Shown here one piece after another: positions 46,544 through 59,046 of a stretch of DNA of 64,000 nt. The DNA is from Volvariella volvacea V23. Its lineage: Eukaryota > Basidiomycota > Agaricomycetes > Agaricales > Pluteaceae. Position numbers and translations under genes: made by a program. Numbering within the stretch: the first letter of the stretch is position 1; each line of letters starts with the position of its first letter. Below the pieces are notes generated by a model. It did no database searches, had not been told where the DNA came from, and saw only the letters and a program-made list of their open reading frames with translations. The stretch lies in NCBI GenBank assembly GCA_000349905.1, contig KB722779.1:62001-126000 (forward strand), given 5' to 3'.

Positions 46544-46799
46544 GGTAGAAAGCAAAGAAGAGTGTTGTTGTGGAAGGAAGAAAAGTTGCAAGCCCGAGTC
46601 TCATGTTTTATTCCGGTCCCATAGCCCAGTGATCCCGACTACCACCTAGCACATTCTAGCAACTGCTTTATGATGTCATCCCGACAGCTGCCATTTTCGG
46701 GCTCCGGTTCCCCGAAACGCCGACGCTCCGGAGATTAGGCCGTACGGTCGCCGGCCCTGCACGGGTCTTTCTTCACTGCACTCCTCGACGTCGTTCACG

Positions 46800-47767
46800 A
46801 TGGCGGACGCACACTCAGTCACTACAAATACCGACGCCTCCGACCATGCACACGAATCCATACTTCGGAGGTCGTGGGCCGCCATGGCCGAAATGTTCTC
46901 GCCCTTTTCCCACTCTGCCCTCGAAAGTTTACCGCGAACACAACGCCCAGCAAGATATCTCCGGGCGGACGCTATACCACACACAGAACAGAACGAGGAT
47001 GGGGAAAGGCCGCTTGTTCGCGACTATCACGCTATAAACTCTCTTCCACCCCAAGTTAGAGTCCCAAGGAAAATTCCAACACCCATCAGAGTCGAGGGCA
47101 AAGTCTGGTTTGCAAATGAGAGAAGTTCGTGCCTGCTTTTCGTCGCATTTACGTGAACCCCAACTTCGTCTATTAGCATGGGTTGCTTGGATGAACAATG
47201 CCATCCTAATTGGAACGCTTGCCCTGGCGCTCTTCAACGCTTCCAAGGATGATATCGCAAAGTACTTTGCGTACTTCTACGCTGCTGTCAGCATTGGCAT
47301 TACTGTACGTCTATATCCAACTACACTTCATCCTTTAACCTTGCTCTTATGCCGTTCGAAGATTTACGGGTATGTGCTGTACCAATATCGTATCACTTTG
47401 ATACGTCGAAGAGACCCGGGTCATTTCGGTAGAGCCTAGCCCATTTTGAATGCTTCCCACCTCTTATTGACTTTACCTTACTCCAAGACTTCATCGCTGG
47501 CCCGATTGTAGTCACCATCCTCCTCTTCGGTGCAGTCCTTGCCAATTTCCTTATCAGAGGTTAGTATCCTTATGTTCCACGACTGTGCTGGGCTAACTAT
47601 TCCATGTCAATTCTTAGTGCGCGAGTTGTAAGTCTTACGCGGCGCTATCATGTGTCCCTTACCGATAAAACTTCATCAGGCAGCAAAAGGAAATTCCCAT
47701 CCCAGGGACGGGCCTCTTCACCTTTGTCTTCAAAAGCAATACTACACTATTTGTAGCGCAACATTGA
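46800..47767 (+). CDS. VTC1-like DUF202 membrane protein
   Basis: Related to Vtc1, the small membrane subunit of the vacuolar transporter chaperone (polyphosphate polymerase) complex. Exons 46800-47124, 47177-47304, 47362-47428, 47488-47559, 47618-47627 and 47680-47767 close in phase to 229 residues. IPTPIRVEGKVWFANERTWVAWMN matches Vtc1 ([22 protein letters not shown]), and three membrane segments follow as in DUF202: ILIGTLALALF, FYAAVSIGITIYGYVLYQY and IVVTILLFGAVLANFLI. Differences from Vtc1: about 90 extra disordered N-terminal residues and an extra C-terminus. The 10-nt fifth exon is followed by GTAAGT; if that intron is retained the protein stops at once after VREL. No SPX domain is present. 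Confidence 0.8.
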
Positions 47768-49506
47768 TCTCCCCCCGCCATGTCTTATTAGCTATGCAGT
47801 TATGATGGCATTTCGCGTTTGTAGAACATGATCTGTAAGTCCTCTGCTGGCAAGATGTTTTGCCACGATCACAGGAAACGGTTTTGGTTACTCCATTTCT
47901 TGTATCCACCCTCCATTCGTACTTGTGAGTCGCCTAAAAAGTCATGTCAATTTTTACGCTCCTACATTCCAGACCACCTTATCTACATTCTGGCTTGTTT
48001 CAATATTATACCGCATATCATTGAAGCTGTTAGAGGCGTCTGTCATTCACAGCGCCAGCCCGAGCTTCAATGTCCTCGGCGAGTGAAAACTGCCACGACT
48101 CGGACGTAATATGTCACCGATTATTCGTACCTTGTGACGCTGTCAGCACTGTGAACGGCAGTGATAAATTTCTGTCGGCTAGCCTGCCAGATGGCGGTTT
48201 CTGAATTATTGTGCTATTTATATGGTACAACCGCCATAATCAACTTCACTGGGCATGATGATACACGTTTTGCACCCCGGCTATGGATAAAAGGAGACTT
48301 CATTTCTTCTCAAGCTACGCCCTCGACCTAGGTACGGTAGAACATAACGCCCTCGACTGGGACTTCAAAGGTGCAGAATGTGCAAGTCTTCTCGCCACTG
48401 CCCTGGTTCCTAGGTATACTTATCCGCAGGGGCAGACAGTAGCGATATTCCATTAGGATTAACGCCAACGTCATATCCATTGCGATTCGGAGCATACGTT
48501 CACGTACACGTCTGCTTGTCTCTCGTGACCTGTGAAGTGGGGGCGCGGTGGTTTGTCGTCGCAGCAACATGGGGGAGGCAGTGCTGTTGCCGGCCTTCCA
48601 CTCCTTTGGTCGGTGCGGGGGATTGAGACTATTTTTCTCCAAGGAGTAGCTGTGGAGAAGCTATGGAACTCGCTTCTCGTCCAAGTCGAAGCCAAGAGGC
48701 CAAGGCGTGGTAGAGAGGCCGTGAGCCGTCTAATGCTGATAGTGAGTTGATCGGTTACAGCATGGCGTCTTGAATTGCGTCAACCGGGATCATTTTGAAT
48801 AGGGTGGTGTAATGCAAGTCTGCATCCTTAGGTGCCATCCACTCCTGGTACGAGCACCCGCGGTAGTTCGTCCTTCAGTTATTTTCGATTGATATCATCC
48901 TTGAATATCCAGCGCTCGACGATTCCTCTCTCGGGGAAATTGGAATCCTTGGGAGAGATCAGGAACTGTTAGGTGGCTGATATGTCAATGACTGACAGGT
49001 CCTATAGAACCGCACGTGAATCTAGTCATGCACGACCGTCCACGGTAAACCGCGACCGCGAACGAGTTCTCGAACTCAAAATTTCCTTGGCTATACTCAA
49101 AGGGCCAAGGTGCATCCGGTTTGATACGTGGTCTGTTCAGGTTGACGGATGAAATCACTCCTTAAATTGATGCACTTGGTGCGTACGTTTTTGCGTTAGA
49201 GGCCTACAAGCTGCTGCTCGGGTTTCAACATGGTCATATGTGATACAGTACACGGTACATTTTAGTAGAGCCTAGCAATAATATTACGCCTTCTGGTTAA
49301 TTTATCAGCTGCCACACTCAAAGTGCGCAGTTTCCCTTTCGTCCTTCCAGGATCCCGGGCCGAATGTTATTCTAACGGTGAAAAGAACCCTTTACATCGA
49401 TGCTTGGCGGTCAACTCGTATGTCAGATGCAACGAACACGAGGCTGACAATCCGACGACTATCAATGTCAAGTCGACTTGATTGAGACTCGATTCTGGGG
49501 AGACAA
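47768..49506. other. Intergenic region without recognised gene
   Basis: About 1.7 kb with only short, featureless frames (104 codons at most). I see no repeat structure or RNA gene in it. Confidence 0.5.
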
Positions 49507-50043
49507 TCACTTTGTGCTCAGTATCCTCCAATTGAACCCGAGCGCAAAAACGACATACTTGACTGTCACAGTTTTTATTCTCTCGTACTCGATGGGCTTT
49601 ATAGATCCAGGTAAGATTTTCTGAATACCACGAATGGTGTATACACCCCCAAAGGATCCATCCTATGTATCGAGAGGAAACAAGGAATACAAGTGGTCAG
49701 TAAGCACGTAGTTCGTCTACCCCAAGGAGATAACAGGAAGATATGAATTAGGCCAACTAACCCTATTTGTCGATGGATCTTGAGGCACCTCCACAGCTTG
49801 CTGCCAATGCACCTTCAGGCCAGAAGAACCTTTGCGCATGGCCAGGACTAGTTGATTGATTCCATCGCGGCTTAGCGAGGAACCATTGACACTGGCATGC
49901 AGGTCCTCCGAGAAGGTGGACGATATGGCTCGTAGTGCACTTTCGTCACTGGGAGCTTCGAAGATGTCACGTATGTGCTGAATGGACCACTCTGACAACG
50001 AGCACAGATTGGTAGAGGGGGCATATGATTCAATGTTTGCCAT
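49507..50043 (-). CDS. Small protein of unknown function, possibly NTF2-like fold
   Basis: Two exons (49762-50043, 49507-49662) close in phase to 145 residues. The first part reads LSEWSIQHIRDIFEAPSDESALRAISSTFSEDLHASVNG, an alpha-helical start followed by a Phe/Asp strand and GLKVHWQQAVEVP; after the intron GSFGGVYTIRGIQKI follows. The order of helices, then strands ending in a GxFGGxYxI motif, looks like the SnoaL/NTF2-like small proteins found in mushroom genomes, but this is a judgement from pattern only. A further intron near the 3' end is possible, since the last about 15 codons look unconserved. No signal peptide. Confidence 0.55.
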
Positions 50044-51881
50044 AGCAGTATTTGTGTGAGGGTGAATGAGGTCCAGAGGATGCAGGGAAGCAGGCAGAGG
50101 AAGGTATTCGTGTCTTTAGATTCTAGTCTCTCGCTCTGCCAGTTCGTTCCCTTTTCAATGCCTTCGGCCTGCAGCAGGTAAATTAACTAGTTGCCTTTAT
50201 CTCCAATGAAAAAAATGCTAAGCTCGCACCTTGGACACATCTTCCCGAGGTCCCAAGAGAAAAAAACGGCCAAGGTCCAACTCGAGCAGACGGGAAAGCG
50301 GCAATGGAGTATGTAGTAGATCTGGGGGGAGGCGCGGGGGTATGTGCCAATGACAGTGTTCTTTGATGTGACGGACGATCCAACTTGGTTATACCATATT
50401 GATTTACGTCGAACTTGAAATAACTCCGAAAAGCAGTAAAAACCCAAGGGAGCTGTGGATCTTTTGTTGGACTTAAATCAAAGATTGCCGGGAGAGCTCT
50501 TTTCCAGCTGATTTTATCTGCATCTTGTTGTGCAATATCTGTGCTGAACAAGTTGGTGCGATGTGGGTTGGGCCAAGGTTGGGCAGAACCAGTGTTCAAT
50601 TGGGCTACGAACGCTCTGCGAAAAGACTTGATACGCTTCCGACTAGCTCCCCCCTTGACTACTGGGATGGGGCTGGTAACGGTGTTAACGGTTGTTATCG
50701 TATCTGACACCTGGAAAAATAGAAGGCCGAGAATTAGTGGTAATCAAAGGAATTATAAGAACTTTGCCTGTGATCCGCACAGATGGCAATTCCTAATCTT
50801 CGAAGCGCCCGTCTAGTTCAGTATGTTGCTGGAAAGCTAATGAGCGGGAATGATGCGGAGTTCAACCTTGAATCCACGGGTGCAACATACCAAGGTCAAT
50901 TTGTCATGTCAGAACGACATCGGGTCAGCCTTTTGACATTGCATAGACAGTCATTTGTTCCTGGAACTACGTCAGCGATAAAGGGTTTGTTCGCATATGC
51001 ACCGATGGCTTTGGGCGCATCTGCCAGTGTCATAGGTCATAGATTACACGGACGCGTAGCGGCACTAGCGAAGGCCCAGACCGTCTTCCCCTTAAGTTGT
51101 GGGTCCATACTCACAGGAAAATCCACGAGAAGCACTTCACATAAGGGAAGAACTAGAAGAGGGAGGAAAATTCCCGTCAATCTCAACCGAGGATCGATAA
51201 TCCCAAGGATTCCGTTCAAGAAGCACAATTTTAGGGCTGGCAGAGACGACGAGGCCCAGACTCGAGCCTAAAATCAGATTCAAGGATGGTAAGGTTAATC
51301 ACACTTAGAGGTTAGGGGGAGGCCTACCCGACAATATTGTGAAGCCAGCTATTCTTAGGAACGGTGTAGCAACAGGTGCTGGATGGGGGGAGGGTGAATA
51401 GGCTCTGGGCCCAAAGAAACCGAGTTAAGAGGCCTGATGCTCTGGATTGGAGTAATGGGCACACCTGCGACATCGTTTCCAGATTTCCACAATTAAGGAT
51501 GAGAAAGGATTTGCGTGTCTCCACATCAGTATCGAACCTTGAATCTATGCGGATACACCCACGATAATTCACATACCGTTGCCGTCGATCCGTCAGCGTG
51601 ATGGCGGAGAATCGAGGGAAATTAAAATCAGAGGCGAATAACTTGGCCGTCATCAGCTTCCTGAGGAGCCATCTACCACGATAGGCAGAACCTGCAAACT
51701 AAACTTGCGTCCCATGGAAAAAGTAGCATGTGGGATCAGGCACCGACGGCTAGAGAAGCAAGTATTGCAACCTGTAGTATACAAATATCTAGGTCCAAGT
51801 ACAAGTAATATACAGTTAGACGTGTTTAGCTATTCGTACGAGCACGACAAAGTGTACCATTATACGACCCCAAAGTATAAT
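50044..51881. other. Intergenic region with uncertain open frames
   Basis: About 1.8 kb. A minus-strand frame at 51324-51653 starts at ATG (MTAKLFASDFNFPRF) and a minus-strand frame of 175 codons spans 50183-50710, but I cannot join either into a recognised protein. A 162-codon plus-strand frame at 50783-51271 is also featureless. One of these may be part of a small unrecognised gene. Confidence 0.4.
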
Positions 51882-53379
51882 TTACCCGGCTTGGTATACC
51901 GCTGGACCTGCAACAATATGGCTGTTCACCAATGAAAGGTTGAACGGAGTCACAGGAAGATTGGTATCCGTGATAGCAACGAAGCTAGAATCACACCGTC
52001 AGTGATAAGCTAACGACCAGACTGAGCGGCGACTTACGTCGTTCCGTTGACAATAGTCGCGGTATCCTCTCCAAAGACCCTCAACCCAGGTTGATAGGTA
52101 GACGCAGACGGCCCGTTGATATTTCGCAGTGGAGTGTAGGTGATGTTTAGCTGAGAAATCCAAATAGCAAACTAGTGAAGTGGAGCAAGGTCATGAACTG
52201 TCGACATAAGATAAAGAACGAACTTACTTGAGCTGGCCCAGCTGTGGAGTTGGTAGTGTAGCTATTATTGTAGCTGGTGGCGCGGCCAGGTTCTTCCCAG
52301 GAGAAGTAGACCTCTTGTCCGGGGAAGGATAGGGGATTTGTGCGATTACGACTTATTGCCGCAAGGTTATTCTCTCCTACAACCGAACTGTTATTAATAG
52401 GGACTGCTGACGGGTTATTCTATTCACATTCGTCAGCACGCGATTAACAGCATGCACCTGTTCACGAATTACCAGAATGTTAAGAGTTGGGAAGATTTGC
52501 CATTTAATCCGTGGGTTCTCAGCGGGGCAGCTGACTAGATAGGGTGACAAGAGGGTCCAAGCCATAGACTGGGTTATGCCAGGGAGGAACCAAATCTAAT
52601 GGACGATGAGACGACGAGGAGCGTGATAGATAGAACAAACTGACGGGCATGGGGAAAAGACCTTCGAATTGTCGGAAGATCATTTGTTGACGAGCTTCTG
52701 TTGTGATTGACTGAAGAAGCAAGGTCGCGGCTGCTCGGGAGTTCAGGTGTTCCAGGAAGCCATAGACGCCCGACTCGCCCCAGCGAGTAAGCTGAAGGGA
52801 ATTAGTGGATTAGGAAATTATCTCAAACTGTTAGAGTCGAGCAAACCTTTTGACAGAAATCCACAAACTCTCTGACATTGGTGAAAGGATATTGATAGAT
52901 ACACTGCTTAGCAGCACCAGCTGAAAGGGACAAATGAGGATTCAGGGAAAGGCATCAACCACTCGTTGGCACTCACGACCCAGCATATTTGAAACCATCG
53001 TGGCATGTCCGACCTCCTGTTCAGCCATCCACTGAATGAGATACCTGTACTCTGCATTGATACCAGCAGCATCAAATTCCTCTTCGGAGAATCTGGCCAA
53101 GCCGTGGTGGAACAAATCTAGCTCAATCCACTCCTGATTGAGCGCAAGATTCTGGACATCGTAGAATTAGCCGTTAATACAAGAACAATGCCTCGAACGA
53201 CATACGAGAGATTGCCAATCAAAGTCGCTCAAGGCGACATATTGAGGGACCTCTCCTGGGGAAGTACCAAGTCCACCCTCAGGAGTGAAATTTGTAGCTT
53301 GCTGGGCCACAATGGGCCATGCAAGGGCAGACATTGCGAAGGATGCCACTGCCAAGAGCGTAGAAAATACCGCCTTCAT
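51882..53379 (-). CDS. Secreted ferritin-like domain protein, Rds1-like
   Basis: About 400 residues in about seven exons; the first (53206-53379) and second (52977-53151) join in phase. Residues 1-20 are a signal peptide (MKAVFSTLLAVASFAMSALA). Then comes the family signature PEGGLGTSPGEVPQYVALSDFDWQSLNLALNQEWIELDLFHHGL, followed by a four-helix ferritin-like domain with FDAAGINAEYRYLIQWMAEQEVGHATMVSNML and TTEARQQMIFRQFEG. The Glu and His residues of WIELDLFHHG and EQEVGH could bind metal, as in ferritin-like and desiccation-related proteins. The C-terminal half is a beta-rich domain with several possible N-glycosylation sites (NNSY, NST, NIT, NGT). Fission yeast rds1 is stress- and nitrogen-responsive. 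It diverges from the DUF427 gene with 292 bases between starts. Confidence 0.82.
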
Positions 53380-53671
53380 GGCTGTACAAGTTAGGGAGAG
53401 ACATTGGCCGTCTCTGTGTTATATAGGTTCCAAGTGGACATATGTCATTGGCGTAGACATGCAGGGCAATCGAGACTTCACTGCGCAATGGATCACTCAC
53501 TCAGACGCGCCTACACTCCAAGCGTGATTGCGCTATGCTGTCTCGGTGTTCTGATTCGCCAGTCGGTCCGGCGACCAACGGTATGTGGTGTTACTCAGCA
53601 GGTGCTTCAGTCATTCTGTGAAACAATCAGTCATGAGTCATGACGTCAATTGCTTCTTGTTGCTTACCATC

Positions 53672-54563
53672 ATGTCGCCGTTCTTTACATTGCCTCATAT
53701 TGAGGACAGTCCGAAGCGTGTACGAGTATTGTTCGGGGGTAAATGGATTATCGACACACGAGACGCTAAGCTAGTGTGAGTATATAGACGATGGATGACC
53801 AAAGTTAGTATTTGACGATTGCAGTTGGGAGAAGCCCAATTACCCACTCTACTTCTTCCATCAACAGGAATTGGATAAGCAATCTCTGGAGTTCAAGCAG
53901 GACACGCCCAATGGCGCAGTGTATGATATCGTAGTCGACGGCAAGCGCGCACCTTCTGCAGTCACCTGCTACAACGATGGTGCCCTGGCTGGCCTGCTCA
54001 ATATCCGGTTCAGCGCCGTGGATGCGTGGTTTGAAGAAGACGAGCAAATTTTCGTGCACCCAAAGGATCCATACAAGGTGCTGTCCGGACAACGCCCCTT
54101 GCACTACATCAAACTAATGACGATTGCCAGAGAGTCGACGTATTACAGTCATCTCGTCATGTAAGGGTTGAGGTATCCGGCGTAGAGGTCGCAAACACGC
54201 GTTCGCCGAGATTCCTATACGAAACAAGCCTTCCAGTTAGGACATACATTCCCAAGATCGACTGTCGCCTCGACTTAATGAAGCCGTCCGATCTACGCAC
54301 TCAATGCCCGTACAAGGTGAGAATGTTCGAAATCAACGACCCCCTTCATATCTCATAGCAATGTCCACTTGCAGGGAGAGGCGAACTATTATCATGTTAG
54401 ACTTCCATCGTCTGGCGATCAGATTGACAACATCGTCTGGTGGTATCCTAACACGACACTTGAATGTGCAGCCATCAGGGGATATGTCGCCTTCTATGAC
54501 GAGAAGGTGGATGTTTGGATTGACGGAGTGAAACAATCAAGGCCGCACACACCCTTTGCGTAA
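53672..54563 (+). CDS. Double DUF427 domain protein
   Basis: Four exons (53672-53775, 53825-54077, 54131-54316, 54375-54563) close in phase to 243 residues. Two copies of DUF427 are seen. The first has VLFGGKWIIDTRDAKLVWEKPNYPLYFFHQQEL; the second starts with VEVSGVEVANTRSPRFLYETSLPVRTYIPKIDC and continues GEANYYHVRLPS, then IVWWYPN, IRGYVAFYDEKVDVWIDG. This order (arm motif, Y/P-rich strand, GEAxYY, VAFYxxKVDVWxDG) is typical of the family, which is widespread in bacteria and fungi and of unknown biochemical role. No signal peptide or membrane segment, so probably cytosolic. The start is the ATG giving MSPFFTLP. Confidence 0.88.
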
Positions 54564-54725
54564 CAGATTCAGGCTCCAGAGATAGGTTTGATGTTTGATA
54601 GTATTTGGACCCAATTTGGACCTGTGATGCAATAAGCCACGAGGTGAAATTATACATATCTCTTAAATTTCTGAGCATGACAATCATCCACCGGTCCCCA
54701 AAGCTGTGTCTTTCTTTGCTTCGGT

Positions 54726-57700
54726 ATGATATCTAACAAACGACGAAAGCTGGACGAGGGACCGCAAGAACTTTACTCGATCGGAGATGTGCATAACTCC
54801 GCCTTATACCATGTGTTGGACGACGTCGACCTCGAGATTGGGCTGAGGAGCCGTCTGATGGAAACCGTTGAGTCGAGAATTACTTGGGCATTGTGCCTCC
54901 AGAATGCGCTTAACCAAGGTATGTTCTCCGTTTGATGGCACATAATAGCACTCAACTTTGCCAGAGAGTCGTGATGCATTCGGGTCTACCACCTTCCGGA
55001 ATGCAGCTGTCGAAGCCTCAAAAGAAGTAGAGGATCCTGTTCAGCTTTTACTTTCTCACGAGATTCCGGCTCCGCCCAACCTTGCGTTGCTCCAGCAACG
55101 AAATTCTCGTCCTCCGCCAAAGCCAAAAGCCGCTCCAGCAACTCGAAACCCAAACACGAGCTTTTTGTACATTAGGGCCGATGCGGCCCCTGGTATCGTG
55201 CCCAGAGGTTCAGAGGTTCAACCGCCGCCTGAATACTATTTGTTGCGATGTCCTGGATGTAATCGGAGGACCTTTACCTCGTTACAGGGATTACTGAATC
55301 ATGGGCGGATATCGCATCATCTAGAATGGGGGACACACGATGAATGCGTTCGAGCTTGTGCAACGGTGGACACGGAATTAGACATCAGCACTGGAATTGA
55401 AGTGGGCTTGGGTCCGGCAGGCCTGTTACCTGGTTTGCGTAGTCTGTTTGAAATGGCCGTTGGAAGTACTCAGCCTCCACTTCCTGCTCAACCATTGCTG
55501 CCTTCTCCGAGCCCGAACACGCAGATGATCGATCCAGCTGTTAAAGTCGAAGCTGAGGAAGCCACCCTGGAGTACTCAGAAATGCAGGATGAGGGCAATC
55601 ACCTTACTCGGACACTAGGGCTTCATAAAGACATGCCAGCACTCGCTCCCTTTCTCGGGAAGCAGCCTGTAAAACGTGGCATACGGGTTTGGGATGACGG
55701 GAACGACGTCGATATTCTAGGATTTGCGAACAGTTCGAATGAGCCGGGCCCTGGTCCTGCTAAACGAAGATGGAGGATGCCATTCTCTCGCCGCAATGAC
55801 GAAGAGTATCAAACAATCACATTAGGAGATCAGCGATCAAGCTCACCAACTGAACGAGACCAAAAACCACCTCAGCAGGACCAAGCCACTTCACGGCCCC
55901 ATGACTCGCTAACGAACACTACCGCTTCGGATGGGCCCGCCAGTGGCAGTCGGTTCCATTTCTCCGTGAGGGTTATCCTAGCGGATAGAAGTTTGTGGAT
56001 ACCACCTGGTACGCGTTCTGGAGTTGACATTTGGTCTTTCACTCACCAAGAGTAGAACAACGCTTGAAGGGAAAAGAGCACCACACGCATAAATGGATGA
56101 TTTCAGTGACGTCGCCATCATATGTAGGTGACAAGCAATCGCATTAGATGACTCATACTGATGAGATACAGTCACACAATATTGCCACTGTTCTGCACAA
56201 GATCTCGGCTGGACCATGCTCAGGTCCAAGTGGACACGCGGAAACAGTATCAATATCGGAGCCCCCATACGCTGTGATGGGTACCACAGATCAGCCGTTT
56301 TTGGCCAGAGTTGAGCTGTTGTTTAATGGAACGGAAAGAGATAAGAACGGACAGACGGTTGTACTTGAGCATTGGGTTGATGTATGCGCTTTTATTACCA
56401 TACTATGCTTGGCCACTGACAGTTTGAAACATGCAAGCTGGATCCCTTGCGCTCTTCTAACGTTGTACTTGGCGAGGAGCAAGTTGTTGACGTGGAACTG
56501 GACCGAATGACTCTGATGGCTGAACAGAAGCGAGAAAATCCTGTCTTAACATCTCGACTGCTCTGGGATGCCCTTCGTGCTTACCCGCTGAATCCTCAAA
56601 GCTCTCACGATAAGAAAATGCAAGGCCGTTCCTCTGGTACACCCGAAGTAGAGGGTCAGCCAAGTTTTCCACATTTATAGGCATCACTCATTGGATTATA
56701 GATTATGAGCAAATGCTCAAGTCGTTACTGCCTAAATGCCCAATGACGTTAAGAGGTCTACCTGCAATTAACTTCCCTCCATCCTGTGGTTCTCATTAGG
56801 ATTTCAGATACGCCAGGTGGTCGTCCACCACGCGAGCCCCTGCCTTATCGGCTTGTTTCTACTCCAGCATACTTCAAATCACTGGTCCCTGGCCGAAGAA
56901 AAGCGATTGAAGTGAGTCATGGCTCATCTTCCACTACTATCTTCCCCTGATAAATAAGGTAGTGGGGCCGTGCTAGGGCATTGCAAGAGTTGTACGAACG
57001 ATCCATACAAGATTTTCCTGTAGAACACCGTCCAATCTCACTTACGACCGCGGACGTGTATGCATGGTTAAGTGATAGAGACCACTTCCCGAGGCCACGA
57101 GTGCATTCAACGACTCCTGCCGTGGAGGTTAAGAAGGAGGGTACTGACAAACAATCTATTGAAAGTAGCAGAAGCTCAAATTCCTGGTGCCCTATATGCG
57201 GCCTCAAGTTTGATGTCCACCCTACTGTCCCACTCATCAAAGAAGAGGATCCATCAGATAGTCTTGAAGATAAACATATCATCTATCCTAGTTTCGCATA
57301 CCGACTTGAGACGAAGCAAATCATATGCAGTATCGTCCCTCCGGAGCTCCAGATTACCCGAATACCGATAATTGGCCTTAATCAGTTTTCCAAGCGACTC
57401 GTGAATCACTCTCTCCCTGGTTCCCATTCTCCCGCGAAGCCTTATCGCGCGTCAGATCTCCTCGTTGTTGCAGAGCCGCGATTAACTCTCGCGATCCATA
57501 ACGTTATTGGCCGGTATAGGTTACCTTGCTTCGGGTCATGGAGCAATTTAGCTCCATCAACGAATCTCGACATGCCTCGCTTCGTTCTGGACAATAACGA
57601 GACACGAGATTCATTTGAGACTCGTCTGGCTCCCCATGCCCTCCTTGCACTGGCCACTGCTAGCTTCTTAAAAGTCTTAGTCAGGGGAGGATTGGAAATT

Positions 57701-57937
57701 GCCCGCAGAGATCGCATATCTGTGACAGGGCAGCTGGCATCTAATCAGAGCACCACACGGAAGGGCACAAAGAAGAAGGACCCGGCAGTTAGTATGTTGA
57801 CCCCTGTCCACATCCTCCGGGGTGTTATTGAGCGTGGGCGAAACCGGGGATTGGGGGTGGATGTTGCTGTTCTTGAATGCCTAGCTCGTGTTGGCAAGAC
57901 CATGGACATGAATCGCCTGTACAATGGGGAACTTTAA
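54726..57937 (+). CDS. YEATS domain protein with zinc-finger-like N-terminal region
   Basis: Eight exons close in phase to 954 residues: 54726-54918, 54965-56008, 56056-56123, 56172-56381, 56438-56654, 56702-56755, 56808-56911 and 56963-57937. The start MISNKRRKLDEG is a basic nuclear signal, followed by DVDLEIGLRSRLMETVESRITWALCLQ. A CPGC..RTFTSLQGLLNHGRISH segment has the spacing of a C2H2 zinc finger. The YEATS-like domain reads HTHKWMISVTSPSY, ATVLHKI and FLARVELLFNG...VVLEHWVDLD. A second Cys pair (WCPICGLKF) lies in the last exon, and the C-terminus (LTPVHILRGVIERGRNRGLGVDVAVLECLARVG) may be a helical dimerisation part. It may be a YEATS2-like reader of acylated histones in an ADA/ATAC-type complex. 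The YEATS call rests on this pattern alone. Confidence 0.72.
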
Positions 57938-59046
57938 GCGGGTAGCGCTGGAAGTAATGGCAAAGTGGTGGCTTTGGCCAGGCGCTGGTGGTGGGGCTGA
58001 AGGGGTGTCCTTACTTGGGATTCGGAGAGTCAAGTTTGACAGAGAGTAGGTGGCTGATCTTTAGGGAGGAGATATGCCAACTGTATTGATGTGCTGAGCC
58101 GTAGAGTCCGCGGAACCTAACACCGGCTAATCTACCATACTTCGCTATGCCCTTGCCACATGTAATTCCTATGCACCAAGACGCAATAACTTTATACTTT
58201 CGTGTGTCTGTCTTTTTGATAGAACACAGGCCATAGGCAAGAAATGGCCCCGTCTGCCTTTCGCGAAAGCATACAGACCGGATTCCAGAGGCGGCGGAGA
58301 GACTGCGTATGTCCTTCTTTGATGAATGTGCAGCCTTTCGTGGTACCTACTTAATCCGTCGATAGAATACCTCAGCAGAAATCGCAAACAATTACGCCGG
58401 TTCGCCTGTTATGTCGTCCGCTGTGGAGAAGTGAAAGAACTACGTTTGACATCTATTCTTGACTTCAAATTCGTATCCTTCCCTTCTGCAATTCATTCCC
58501 CTTCCTGTCGTCATCTCTACCCGCACCCTGCGTGTCCTCGCAATTGGGTTCTGCCTATATGAGCAAGGCAGGCATCCGGGGGCATATGCTTCCGAGATCA
58601 GCTGCGAATCCAAGTATACTCTGGGTTACTCGATTATTACGAGATAGTGTGGAAGCGTGGTTATCTTCCTCTTACCTCCTCCCTTAGCTATCATACAAGC
58701 AGCTTCAAAGGTGCAGTTCGACATCCTTCTCGTATTGATGGGCAAGCGAATGTCCTAACCAGTCAGCACTACAAGGCTTCTAATCTCCTTACGCCGCACG
58801 CGCACCGATTCATGCGCTCGCCTGCACTAAACGACTTGCTTTCTTTCGTTGTATCCTTGCCCTTTGGCCATGTCATCCCCCGGTCTCCTGTGGTTGTTCT
58901 ACATATATAAAGCAACGATCAAGCAGCTCACCATGAAGGCAGGGCTTCCTCTCATCCGCCAGTTCACTGTTAGCCCCGTTGCCCGCCACCCTCTTGCATA
59001 TCTCTGAAGACCGAGTTGATACCTTGCATTGGTCACCCTCACGGCA
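57938..59046. other. Intergenic region upstream of the GH128 gene
   Basis: About 1.1 kb without a supportable gene. Frames of up to 87 codons show no conserved features. Confidence 0.5.

Noticed and set aside
50783..51271. A 162-codon plus-strand frame
   Set aside because: No family motif, basic and repeat-poor composition, and no joinable exons; left as unassigned sequence.
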